NCBI GenBank assembly: GCA_937927415.1
Contig: CALBDS010000017.1
Span: forward strand, 1 to 55,970
Source: an uncultured Rhodospirillaceae bacterium
GTDB lineage: Bacteria > Pseudomonadota > Alphaproteobacteria > Azospirillales > Azospirillaceae
Length of the DNA: 55,970 nt
Reading direction: 5' to 3'
How positions within the stretch are numbered: the stretch's first letter is position 1; every line of letters begins with the position of its first letter. The position numbers and the translations under genes are program-made. The notes beneath the pieces are model-generated. The model searched no databases. It worked only from the letters and a program-made list of their open reading frames with translations, and was not told where the DNA came from. Below, in pieces: positions 37,053 to 45,169 of the stretch.

Positions 37053-37241
37053 GTGTTTGTGGTGGACGAGGTGATGGCCGCGGCGGTGCGCCGGGCTTTC
37101 GACGAGCGGGGCGAATGGCCGGCGGTGGCGGAACTGCGGCGCCACGTGTGCATCGACGACAACGCCGAGGCCCTGCGGGTGGTGCGGACCATCGCCTCGT
37201 GGCGCCGCTCTCCGGAGGCGTCCGAGCGGCCGCCCGCCTGA
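37053..37241 (+). CDS. small hypothetical protein
   Basis: 62 residues from GTG 37053, with GGAGAGG 6 bases upstream. The sequence VVDEVMAAAVRRAFDERGEW, then AVAELRRHVCIDDNAEALRV forms a helical protein reminiscent of small conserved hypotheticals on alpha-proteobacterial elements. It is divergent from the ParB gene across a 207-base gap that must hold both promoters. No function can be given. Confidence 0.5.
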   Translation: MFVVDEVMAAAVRRAFDERGEWPAVAELRRHVCIDDNAEALRVVRTIASWRRSPEASERPPA

Positions 37242-37253
37242 ACGCCCGGTCCG

Positions 37254-37481
37254 TCACCGCGCCGTCATGACGGACCGCCTCACCCGCGCCGTGCGCCGAC
37301 GATCGGGGATGCGGGCGTCGTCGTAGGGGCTGTCTTCTGATCGCCGCAGGGCGATCCCGCGCGCATCGGCGCGGCCGGCCGCGTCGACCGGGTAGGTCTC
37401 AATCCCGTACACCGCACCGGCGTTCGAGAACACGACCTCGACCACGAAACGGGGCACGGCAAGCTGTTTCACAGGGGTCAT
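37254..37481 (-). CDS. small hypothetical protein
   Basis: 75 residues from ATG 37481, with GGAGG 8 bases upstream. MTPVKQLAVPRFVVEVVFSN, then AGAVYGIETYPVDAAGRADA has beta character with an arginine-rich C-terminus. It starts 82 bases downstream of the PP-loop gene on the same strand and may be co-transcribed. Not recognised as a family. Confidence 0.5.
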   Translation of the reverse strand: MTPVKQLAVPRFVVEVVFSNAGAVYGIETYPVDAAGRADARGIALRRSEDSPYDDARIPDRRRTARVRRSVMTAR

Positions 37482-37563
37482 CACACATCCTCCGGCAAGG
37501 GCTGCGTCGGGAAGGGAGGCAGGGCCGGCTTCGGGCGGTCCTCGTTCCCTCCGGAACCAGGAG

Positions 37564-38511
37564 CTACACACCGCACAGGCCCTCGCATTCGTTGGGCCAG
37601 AGATCGAGTTGGCCGCGGTCGGCGTCGGTCATCAGGTCCGCCTTGTCGAGCGGCACAGCGGAGCGGTGGAGATACACCTCGCCGCGGATGCCGCGAAAAC
37701 CGGTGCGGATGGCCCGGTCCACCGCGACCGCGTCGGCCCAGGCGTCGGGATCGCCGTCGCGCAGCCGCCGCCACTGGGCGTTGGAGTGGAAGGGGCAGCC
37801 GACGCAGGCGCTGCGGGGCGGCTCCGGATAGCCGTGCCGGGCCAGCCAGAGCAGGCAGTCGCGCCGCGTCATCCGCCGCTCGACCAGCGGCCAGCGGTTG
37901 ACCTGCCAGCCCTCGGCCGACGGCTTCATGCGCGCCGCCTCCTCGAGCGAAATCCCCAGCCACGCCTCCACCACCGGGGTCTTGGGCGAGCGCCGGCCGG
38001 CGATCCCGGCCAGGTCGCGCACCTTCCGCCGGATCGGCACCACCTTATAGGTGCTGGTGCACTGCCTGCGGATCATGCCGATGGTGACGCGGCCGGCCGG
38101 CAGGACGCGCGTGCCGACGACGACCGTCCCGCCCTGGCCGTCCTCGCCGATGAGCGGGACCACGGTCCCGGGCGGGGTGACGGTGCGGGTGTAGGCGGGG
38201 ATGGACGCCCGGCGTTGCCCCCGCGCTCCGGCCAGGAGGTCGGCCCGGAGGTTGCCGGCCGAGACGACGTGGACCGGAAAGGGCAGCACGCCCGGCGCCA
38301 TCAGCCAGGCGAGGTGGCGGTAGACCGCCTGCAGCTCCCAGCCGGTGTCGGCGAAGACGGCGCAGTCGGACATCGGGCCGATGATGCTGTGCGCCGCCAT
38401 CAGGGCCAGGGTGGTGGACTGGACGCCGGCGCCGAGGCTGAGGACGCGCAGCCGGATCGATGCCGCCGCCGGCTCGGGCGGCGGGCACCGTAAGGAGAGC
38501 GCGCCCATCAC
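37564..38511 (-). CDS. PP-loop / PAPS reductase-like protein
   Basis: 315 residues. LRVLSLGAGVQSTTLALMA (about 21-39) is a PP-loop (SGGxxS type, here SLGAGVQST) as in PAPS reductases, and ADTGWELQAVYRHLAWL (about 53-69) follows as in the family. Cysteines in RRQCTSTYK (about 148-156) and SACVGCPFHSN (about 236-246) could bind an iron-sulphur cluster, as in DndC-like members. These ATP-pyrophosphatase-fold proteins adenylate a substrate; on mobile elements a role in nucleic-acid modification is often suggested, but nothing here shows the substrate. Overlaps the ArdC gene by ATGA. Confidence 0.85.
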   Translation of the reverse strand: MMGALSLRCPPPEPAAASIRLRVLSLGAGVQSTTLALMAAHSIIGPMSDCAVFADTGWELQAVYRHLAWLMAPGVLPFPVHVVSAGNLRADLLAGARGQRRASIPAYTRTVTPPGTVVPLIGEDGQGGTVVVGTRVLPAGRVTIGMIRRQCTSTYKVVPIRRKVRDLAGIAGRRSPKTPVVEAWLGISLEEAARMKPSAEGWQVNRWPLVERRMTRRDCLLWLARHGYPEPPRSACVGCPFHSNAQWRRLRDGDPDAWADAVAVDRAIRTGFRGIRGEVYLHRSAVPLDKADLMTDADRGQLDLWPNECEGLCGV

Positions 38512-39452
38512 ACGGACTCCCGCTCGTCACCGGCCGCGGGGGCGGTTTCGGGCAGGAAGCCGAGGAGGTAGTCGGCCGCCTTGCTGGCCTGACTGGCGGC
38601 GCGGACGATGGCGTGATCGTCCCCACGCAGCACGTCCAACCACGCACCAACGTAATCGGCGTGGCGGACGGTGGGGACGATGCCGAGCGCCGCGCAGAGA
38701 TAGGCCGCTGAAATTTCGGCAATCAGCTCCTCGAAGGCGTACTTGCGGGAGCCGAAGGACCCGGACAGGTCGCGGTTCAACCTTGAAGTGTTTCCAGTCG
38801 CGTGAGATCCCTCATGGAGAGCCGTTCTGTGCCAGTTCACGGGCTCGAAGAAGGCCTGCGGAGGCGGCACCTGCACGTAGTCGTGCTGGGGGCTGTAGAA
38901 GGCCCGGGTGCCGCCGATGCGGAACTCGATGCCGCTGGCGTGGATCAGCGCCTCGGCCCGCGGCAGGATCAGCCCCTCCGGGATCGGCGGCGGCGCCACG
39001 GCGATGCCGTCGGGCAGGTCCTCGCATTGGTCGCAGTTGAAGACGGTGAAGCGCTTCAGGAAGGGGACCGCCTGGGGCTCGTCCCCGGTGTCCCGCGCGC
39101 GCCGGCGCTCGTCGTCGGGGATGAAGCGGTCGGCGTAGACGACGGTGGTGCCGCGCTCGCCCTTGCGGACGTGGCCGCCCAGAGCCAGGGCCTGACGGAA
39201 CGTGAGCCAGCCCTGGCCGGAGAAGCCGCGGGCGACGACGGCGCCCCACAGGATGAGCACGTTCACGCCCGTGTAGGCGCGGCCGGTGGCGGCGTTGCGC
39301 GGAAGGCCGAGCGGGGCGGCGGCCGGGGTTCCCCAGGGCTGCACCCAGGGCAGCCGGCCGGCCTCCAGCTCGGCGATGATGCGGGCGGTGATCTCGGCGT
39401 AGAGGCTGGTCCGGTCGGAACCGGCGCGGGCGGTTGCCGTGGTGTCGGGCAT
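38508..39452 (-). CDS. ardC: ArdC-type antirestriction protein
   Basis: 314 residues. N-terminal ssDNA-binding part (about 12-140: SLYAEITARIIAELEAGRLP then WVQPWGTP and NVLILW) and C-terminal zincin-like metallopeptidase domain with HEGSH at 213-217 and a downstream FEELIAEISAAYL (about 240-252) carrying the third ligand. ArdC proteins protect incoming element DNA from restriction in the new host during conjugation. It is coupled by ATGA overlap to the PP-loop gene, so both would be expressed together from a promoter upstream of 39452. Confidence 0.92.
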   Translation of the reverse strand: MPDTTATARAGSDRTSLYAEITARIIAELEAGRLPWVQPWGTPAAAPLGLPRNAATGRAYTGVNVLILWGAVVARGFSGQGWLTFRQALALGGHVRKGERGTTVVYADRFIPDDERRRARDTGDEPQAVPFLKRFTVFNCDQCEDLPDGIAVAPPPIPEGLILPRAEALIHASGIEFRIGGTRAFYSPQHDYVQVPPPQAFFEPVNWHRTALHEGSHATGNTSRLNRDLSGSFGSRKYAFEELIAEISAAYLCAALGIVPTVRHADYVGAWLDVLRGDDHAIVRAASQASKAADYLLGFLPETAPAAGDERESV

Positions 39453-39571
39453 GGCGGGTCTCCACGACGGGCCGACCGGAAGCCTGTCCTCCAGCCCTCA
39501 AGCCCGTCGCGAACACCGCCTCGGCCCTCTCCCTCTTGGTGCGCCTGCCCCTGCTTGCCGACAGGACGGCC

Positions 39572-39601
39572 AAAAAAATGGCCCGGCGCTGACGCCGGGC
39601 C
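39572..39601 (-). terminator. intrinsic terminator
   Basis: On the minus strand a 9-bp GC-rich stem (GGCCCGGCG / CGCCGGGCC, plus 39580-39588 and 39593-39601, 4-base loop) is followed by seven T. It would end transcripts coming from the DUF6915 pseudogene before the ardC promoter. Confidence 0.85.
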
Positions 39602-39627
39602 GTTCGAGATGGAAAGGGGACGGGCCG

Positions 39628-39967
39628 TCAGCCACCGTCGCCGGGATCGACGCTGGGGTGCAGGGGCTGGGCCCGGCCCATCCAGGGCTCCGGCCGGATG
39701 CAGCGCACCCAGTCGGCGAAGCCGGGGATGAAGCCGAGATCCTCGCGGACGTGTTGCTCCCCGATCAGCCGCACTGGCACGACGCGGCCGGTAGACAGCG
39801 TCAGCGTGACGCCGTCAGCGTCTCCAGCAGGAAAATGCCCTCCGCGTGATGGCGCAAGGCCCGGTGCCGGAAATCAGCGGTTATGGCTTTTGAGCCATCC
39901 ACTGGTGCAAGGCCATGTACTCGTCCGCCGTCCCTCCCCAGATGCGCGCCGACGATAGGGCGTGATG
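39628..39967 (-). pseudogene. DUF6915 pseudogene, N-terminus lost
   Basis: Pieces in three frames form one DUF6915-like protein: HHALSSARIWGGTADEYMAL then HQWM in the first, DGSKAITADFRHRALRHHAE then GIFLLE in the second, and DGVTLTLSTGRVVPVRLIGE then DLGFIPGFADWVRCIRPEPW in the third, ending at TGA 39630-39628. Frame breaks are near 39895 and 39835. The conserved first residues (MAHP...) are absent: recognisable sequence begins at 39967, one base from the stop of the GIY-YIG gene. This marks an insertion or deletion breakpoint between backbone and the second cargo block. Confidence 0.75.
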
Positions 39968-40927
39968 TCATCCGCGAGCTTGCCCGCTCCTTTTTCGGAT
40001 CTTCAACTGCGGTAACCAGTAGTTCGGCGGCCTACGCGTAGACCCTAATTTCACCCATTCATCACTTCGATTTGAATGTGGTGCCCAATGCCGTGGAACC
40101 GGCAGTTTGAGCGCCGCTTGCACCGCGACTACCGACTCAGGGGGCGCCTGATCAACCGTGAGGATATCAAAGTTAAGCGAGAAAATATTGTCGATAAACT
40201 GCGGACTCCAGGTCCTGCTCACGAGCTGGCAATAATCAACCGCTTCAAATATCACAGCGAATTGGCTTGCAGCTTGGTCAGGCTCAGGCAGCCATACAAG
40301 TCTTTCTCCGGGCGTCAATATTTCCTTACCGTTGACAATACCATTCACTGCCTTGCCATCTCGATCAAGAAAGGGCACTGGATCAGACACACCCCAGTAA
40401 TGACCTTCCGAATAGCTTGAAACGCTCTCAGGGGAGTCGGTCACCAGAATCTCAAGCAGGTCACCGTTGGAATGGGCCTGATAGACGTTAGCAACGTCCA
40501 TTTTTCCGGCCAGCAGACTCATCGGATCGGGGTAAGTCAGGTGAAAGAACGTTTGGCCTGCTTCTAGGCTGAGCGCAAGGCGGCCTCCGGCTCGCAGGTA
40601 GTGTGGGGACGGCGATTTCCAGCTCGCGATCCCACCCGCCTCAACTGCAGACAAGCGGATTGTCTCGACCGCTTCATCGACAGTGACGAAGAAAAACTCT
40701 CGGCTGGAGTTCACTCGTTGGGTTGCAAGGATCGTATGCGCTCTTTCTTCGACGTCGACTGGTCGGGATGTCGCCGTCCGATATTCCACCGTAAAGGGTG
40801 CAGGAACGCCTGTCGTGAACAGCTTCTTGGCGCGGTCCTCGGCCAGTAACCCGGTCTGGCCAATCTTCACCAAGCCGGACACGTAGTAGGGGTTCGTCAG
40901 CACGTACACAAACCCGACTTCATGCAT
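39968..40927 (-). CDS. GIY-YIG (T5orf172-type) nuclease
   Basis: 319 residues from ATG 40927, chosen for AAGGG 8 bases upstream; ATG 40954 would add nine residues without a ribosome site. The N-terminal GIY-YIG-like domain of the T5orf172 class reads FVYVLTNPYYVSGLVKIGQT (about 6-25), RAKKLFTTGVPAPFTVEY (about 32-49), an EERAH segment (about 60) and NSSREFFFV (about 73-81). Such nucleases cut DNA. The C-terminal 220 residues are unfamiliar. The gene is less GC-rich than the backbone and abuts the DUF6915 pseudogene. A role as a restriction-like defence nuclease is inference from neighbours. Confidence 0.8.
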   Translation of the reverse strand: MHEVGFVYVLTNPYYVSGLVKIGQTGLLAEDRAKKLFTTGVPAPFTVEYRTATSRPVDVEERAHTILATQRVNSSREFFFVTVDEAVETIRLSAVEAGGIASWKSPSPHYLRAGGRLALSLEAGQTFFHLTYPDPMSLLAGKMDVANVYQAHSNGDLLEILVTDSPESVSSYSEGHYWGVSDPVPFLDRDGKAVNGIVNGKEILTPGERLVWLPEPDQAASQFAVIFEAVDYCQLVSRTWSPQFIDNIFSLNFDILTVDQAPPESVVAVQAALKLPVPRHWAPHSNRSDEWVKLGSTRRPPNYWLPQLKIRKRSGQARG

Positions 40928-41163
40928 TTTGTAACCCTTCGCCGAAAGCGTCATTGATTGTCAGTACCTTACCGTCAGCAACAGGTACGGGATGACCTTC
41001 CGCGCCCGCAGCCGACCGAACCGCTCCTTAAACATGCAGACCGACCGTGAAGCACCCTTATACGGCATTGGTAATGAAGATTCCGTCAGCCGAGAGCATA
41101 CATGCAGCGCAGAATCAAATCTCTCTCCTGCGTCCAGATTTCGATGATAATCTCGTTATAGTA

Positions 41164-41180
41164 GCGAGAATGTTTCTCGC
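41164..41180. promoter_or_regulatory. hairpin in the leader of the 723-residue gene
   Basis: GCGAGAA (41164-41170) and TTCTCGC (41174-41180) form a perfect hairpin 36 bases before the ATG at 41216, just after TATAGT (41157-41162), a possible -10 box. Operator or leader structure; untested. Confidence 0.35.
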
Positions 41181-41215
41181 GCGTTAGCTTCGTGGGTGGT
41201 TCATAAGGGAGCGCA

Positions 41216-43387
41216 ATGACCATTGACAAACTTATCGGGTGGTTACTCGCAAAGAAGACCAAGGCGGCGATTGTGGCCGCTGCGCAGGCGTTGACGGCGG
41301 ACAAGCGGCCGGTACGCCCTCAAGGCTCTCAGAAGGAATTCGACAGAGAGCTGAAGCGGCACCTCAAGGATCTCGGCAACTATCTCGTGAAGAACCAGCG
41401 GCGCGAGGCCATGGCCACCGCGCTGGCTCTCGTTATCGCCGACGCAGAGTTCACCATCGCGGAGATTCGCCGCATCGGGCTGTTCCGCGCTTCGCGCTAT
41501 GCGTACCAAGGCTCCCTCGTCGGCCACATCGCCACGGCGATCCTTCAGATTCGGCCCCTGCTGACCCTTCATCCGGATCGCTTCGCCTATCTCGAGTCGG
41601 TTCAGGCACTGACCCGGCTGGCGCCAAATGTTCGCAAGTTGCATGATGACCTTGCTGATTTCCTGCGGCTCCGCAAGGACGAGGTGATCAAGACGATCCT
41701 CGTTCTGGTGAACAACGTCTTCTATTTCGGCTGGGTTCATCACCCCGAAATAGGCTCGGAGGAGCCGCAGCACTACTCGGCCGAGGATTTTAGCGAGGCG
41801 GCATCCCTGGTGTTGTCAATGTATCGGGAGATGTTCAAGCTTACAGCGGAGACCTGCAATATTGTCGACGAAAAATTAATCAAGACGACCGATCTCCCCT
41901 ATTATCAGCTGCTGGTCGTGGCAGCCAAGATCAACAAATTTCGGGAGGCCGAGGCCACCATCGACAATCTTCCGTACCAAGCCGTCTTGAGCGGAACTTC
42001 TGTCACTGTGTCATCCATTGACCCGGACATCGAGAAATCGGTACGCCTCGGCTACATCCAGTCCCAGTTCCAGCTCCTCAAGCGCTTGAAAATGCTGGAG
42101 GAGCTTGATGCACCGGTTTCCATCAAAGAATTTGTCAATCAAGGGTGTCGCACGGGGACACTCGAACAGGTTGTCACAATTGTCGACAAGCCGATCAAGA
42201 GATTGACACTCCGCCTTCCGACCGCTCCCCAAATCTTCGGCCTGTTCTCCACCCACCAGCGCTTCCGAGATGAGATCGAAAACCTCCTAGTGCTGGACGT
42301 CGACAATTTTGACAATAAGGAAACGACGCCAACCTATAAAATATCCGACCGGATCTCCTCCGAGGATATTTTCAAAATGCAGCGGTATTTTCGCTTTCTT
42401 AGCTGCATCTATCAGAAGAGACTTGAGGGTTTTACCGATTCCGATAGATTATTGCTGACCTATCGTTCGACGGTGCTCATCATGCCGCGCGATGAAATCG
42501 TCAACCAGCTCAACTTGATCTTCCACGATCATGAGAAGACCAAGGAGTTGGTCGACTATCTGACCTTGGGCGAAAACCGCACCTTCGTGGATCTGCAATA
42601 CACACCCATCATCGTTATAGACGATCATGTCGTCATTGCACCGCACCTCGTGGCCGCTTCGAATCTAGTCCGTAACATCGTCACCGCCAACAAGCTGCGG
42701 ACCGATCTGGTCGCGGGAACCATCGACCCGATGCAGAAAGCGGTGGCCGACGCTCTCGCGGAGGCGGGGTTCAAGGTCGAAGTTGAGGCCAAAATCAGAA
42801 TCAGCGGCAAAGAGGTGGAGACCGATATCGTCGCTTGGCGGGATGACACCTTGTTCCTGTTCGAATGCAAGAACGCCTACCTCCCCTGTAACGCTCACGA
42901 AATGCGGAACAGTTTCGAGCATATTGAGAAGGCGGGCCACCAACTGACGCTCCGCAATACGACATTCCAGGCGATCGCCAACCAGAAAGCCCTGTTCAAA
43001 AAGCTTGGCTGGAACGTGCAACCCACCACCGCGATCCATACCGGCATCGTCATCGCCAACCGCGTTTTCCACGGTGCCAAGATGAGCGGCCATCCAGTGC
43101 GGCACGCCCATGAGTTCATCAATGTTGTTCTCCGCGGCTACATCGGCATCGGAGACGAGCAGATCAGCTTCTGGAAGGGACCGACGTTCCAGACAGCTGA
43201 CTTGGTGTCATATCTGAATGGTCAGACGGTAATCGTGGATCAAATGTCCTCCCTAGAACCCGTCACCCAAAAATACCTATTCGGCCCGCGCTCCCTCGAA
43301 ATCCTAACTTATGTGCTGCGTCCGGAAAAACTGGACGAGAAGATCAGGGCAAGTCGGACCGACGTAGGTGGCGACGCTCTAATCTGA
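41216..43387 (+). CDS. large unknown protein with C-terminal PD-(D/E)XK-like nuclease
   Basis: 723 residues; ATG 41216 has GGGAG 5 bases upstream. The first 480 residues are helical, rich in Leu and Ile, with no family I recognise. The C-terminal region reads AGFKVEVEAKIRISGKEVET (about 516-535), then DIVAWRDDTLFLFECKN: Asp537, Glu550 and Lys552 give the D...ExK pattern of PD-(D/E)XK nucleases. So a nuclease with a large sensing or binding domain is plausible. It is monocistronic, divergent from the GIY-YIG gene, and clearly more AT-rich than the backbone, which suggests recent transfer. In this neighbourhood a defence role is likely but unproven. Confidence 0.6.
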   Translation: MTIDKLIGWLLAKKTKAAIVAAAQALTADKRPVRPQGSQKEFDRELKRHLKDLGNYLVKNQRREAMATALALVIADAEFTIAEIRRIGLFRASRYAYQGSLVGHIATAILQIRPLLTLHPDRFAYLESVQALTRLAPNVRKLHDDLADFLRLRKDEVIKTILVLVNNVFYFGWVHHPEIGSEEPQHYSAEDFSEAASLVLSMYREMFKLTAETCNIVDEKLIKTTDLPYYQLLVVAAKINKFREAEATIDNLPYQAVLSGTSVTVSSIDPDIEKSVRLGYIQSQFQLLKRLKMLEELDAPVSIKEFVNQGCRTGTLEQVVTIVDKPIKRLTLRLPTAPQIFGLFSTHQRFRDEIENLLVLDVDNFDNKETTPTYKISDRISSEDIFKMQRYFRFLSCIYQKRLEGFTDSDRLLLTYRSTVLIMPRDEIVNQLNLIFHDHEKTKELVDYLTLGENRTFVDLQYTPIIVIDDHVVIAPHLVAASNLVRNIVTANKLRTDLVAGTIDPMQKAVADALAEAGFKVEVEAKIRISGKEVETDIVAWRDDTLFLFECKNAYLPCNAHEMRNSFEHIEKAGHQLTLRNTTFQAIANQKALFKKLGWNVQPTTAIHTGIVIANRVFHGAKMSGHPVRHAHEFINVVLRGYIGIGDEQISFWKGPTFQTADLVSYLNGQTVIVDQMSSLEPVTQKYLFGPRSLEILTYVLRPEKLDEKIRASRTDVGGDALI

Positions 43388-43475
43388 TGCGAATGATCAA
43401 GTGGATCAGGCCGGATTTTATGGGGAGCCGCGCTCGATATCCTCGCGAAATGGGTCTCTCTCGACCGCGAAACAC

Positions 43476-43507
43476 GTCTCCTCCCGTGTGGAAGCGTGGA
43501 TTGAAAC
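43476..43507 (+). repeat. solitary type I-C-like CRISPR repeat
   Basis: A 32-base segment, GTCTCCTCCCGTGTGGAAGC followed by GTGGATTGAAAC, has the length and the 3' end (GCGTGGATTGAAAC) of type I-C CRISPR repeats. No second copy and no cas gene are in the window, so this is a remnant or a chance match, not an array. Confidence 0.4.
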
Positions 43508-43558
43508 CTCGTGCAGTTCTCGCTGCTGGCGCGACAGGGGCGAAGGTGCACATCTACG

Positions 43559-43705
43559 ATGTCCTCCCTGCGCCTACCGACGATCAGCCGGCTCTGGCCG
43601 GGCTTCGCCGACCGGGTCGACCATGGGAGATGGGAAGCGGCGCGCTTCCTGACCGCGTTGTGTGAGCATGAACTGGCAGAGCGCAGCGAACGCCGCAAGG
43701 TCGTC
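43559..43705 (+). pseudogene. IS21 istB 5' fragment
   Basis: About 49 residues, SSLRLPTISRLWPGFADRVD then HGRWEAARFLTALCEHELAE and RSERR, match the N-terminus of the IS21 helper ATPase IstB. The similarity ends abruptly before the P-loop, and neither istA nor inverted repeats are visible. It is debris of an insertion sequence next to the broken recD2. Confidence 0.65.
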
Positions 43706-43775
43706 AAGGAACCGGTCAAGGGCATCCTGGCGTTCAGTGATGACGCCCATCTCCTGCGTCCCAGGGGCGCGGTTC

Positions 43776-44691
43776 ACCCGCGCCTGGGCCGAGCAGAAGA
43801 TCGTGTGGGAGATCATGGTCTTCCTGCAGAGCCACGGTGTCGGCACGTCGCGCGCCGTGCGCATCTTCAAGACCTACGGCGCCGACGCCATCCCGCTGGT
43901 GACCGAGAATCCCTACCGGCTGGCCCGCGACATCCGCGGCATCAGCTTCCGCACCGCCGACGCCATCGCCGAGCGCCTGGGCATCCCCAAGGACTCGATG
44001 ATCCGGGCGCGGGCCGGCGTCTCCTATGCCCTGCTGGAGGCGGTCTCCAACGGCCACTGCGGCCTGTCCGGGGACGAGCTGCTGACGCTGGCCGGAGATC
44101 TGCTGGACATCCCGCAGCCGACGCTGGCCGAGGCCGTGCGGCTGGAGATCGCGGAGGGCAGCGTGGTCGCCGACACGGTGAAGGAGCGGCGCTGCATCTT
44201 CCTGATGCACCTGTGGCACGCCGAGCGCGAGATCGCCGACCGGCTGACAGCCCTGGCCGACGGCGAACCCTCCTTGGGGGGCGATAGACGCCGGCAAGGC
44301 CATCCCCTGGGCGGAGGGGAAGCTCGGCATCGTCCTGGCGGCCAGCCAGAAGGAGGCGGTGACCAGGGCGCTGGCCTCCAAGGTTCTGGTGGGGACCGGC
44401 GGCCCCGGCGTCGGTAAGACCACGCTTATCCGCTCGATCATGACGATCCTCACCGCCAAGGGCGTGCGCGTGGCGCTGTGCGCCCCGACCGGACCGGCGG
44501 CCAAGCGGCTATCGGAGACCACCGGCCTGGAGACCAGGACCGTCCACCGGCTGCTCGAGACCGACCCGGCCAACGGCGGTTTCCGGCGCGGCGCCGAGGC
44601 CCCGCTGGAGTGCGACCTGCTGGTGGTGGACGAGACCTCAATGGTCGACGTGCCGCTGATAGCGGCGCTGCTGCGCGCCCTACCCCGGTAA
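43776..44691 (+). pseudogene. recD2-like helicase, 5'/central fragment (copy 1)
   Basis: The frame begins mid-protein (TRAWAEQKIVWEIMVFLQSH) and gives the helix-hairpin-helix part of RecD2 (GISFRTADAIAERLGI) and LLIDIP-like region, then shifts at the TTGGGGGG run near 44275; the next frame has VGTGGPGVGKTTLIRSIMT (Walker A), VALCAPTGPAAKRL and LLVVDETSMVDVPL (Walker B). It stops at TAA 44691 in the middle of the helicase. APTGP replaces the APTGR seen in copy 2. N- and C-termini are both missing. The last 540 bases are repeated at 54281. Confidence 0.85.
44148..44687 (+). repeat. recD2 direct repeat, left copy
   Basis: About 540 bases matching 54281-54819 in the same orientation with about 35 differences by eye and one single-base length difference near 44275. 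The repeat begins at ATCGCGGAG and ends at CCCCG. Confidence 0.9.
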
Positions 44692-45169
44692 GCGATTCCG
44701 GATATGGACAGTCCATAAAAATGTTTTTTAGGGATTTGGATCTGGTTGCGGGGCGCGCAACCAACGATTCTTGCGGTTGATCGAAACCGAGATCCCCAGG
44801 CTCGCAGCATGGTCTGCCACGGGAAGACTGCATGCGCCTCGCCTTCCTTTCCAGATCAGTCCATAAAAGTCGGGCCTTTGGCAAACCCGGCGTGGTTCAC
44901 TGTCGAGTGATCAGCACACAATTGAGCGAATGTTTCCAGACGCCATTGGAACGACATCCGGACAATGCAGCTACGCGCCACAAACGCGCCTTAGGAAAGT
45001 TGAGCAAATGGCCATTGCATACATAGTTGCTGGCAGCTATCGTGATCGTGGCCGTCTCGCCTGACCTGCCGCCGGGTTAAAGAGAACTGCATGTGCTTCC
45101 CCCTCGTCATGACCTTCCCCAAGGTCGATGCGTAATCGGCGGACATCGACCGAATGAAGGAATGATCGG
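44692..45169. other. gene-free stretch beyond the recD2 break
   Basis: Begins with a palindrome TATGGAC-A-GTCCATA at 44703-44717 followed by an A/T-rich tract; CAGTCCATAAAA recurs at about 44858. No gene, RNA or transposon end that I can name. The promoter of the gene at 45170 should lie at its right end. Confidence 0.4.

Noticed and set aside
33060..37241. 1,393-residue plus-strand open frame
   Set aside because: It is antisense to the strawberry-notch, DUF6117 and ParB genes and has only composition-driven sequence. Only its final 189 bases (37053-37241), with their own start, are kept as a small gene.
34849..37257. 802-residue minus-strand open frame
   Set aside because: It is a shifted frame over the ParB gene; the 34728-36845 frame holds the ParB domain motifs.
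43476..43750. CRISPR array
   Set aside because: Only one repeat-like unit; no second copy at spacer distance and no cas genes.
43574..43870. 98-residue minus-strand open frame
   Set aside because: It is opposite the istB fragment and the start of the recD2 fragment and lacks a ribosome site.
44692..45169. Transposon end in the palindrome and repeated CAGTCCATAAAA
   Set aside because: No transposase, no matching inverted end and no target duplication are visible; two short matches in AT-rich DNA are weak.
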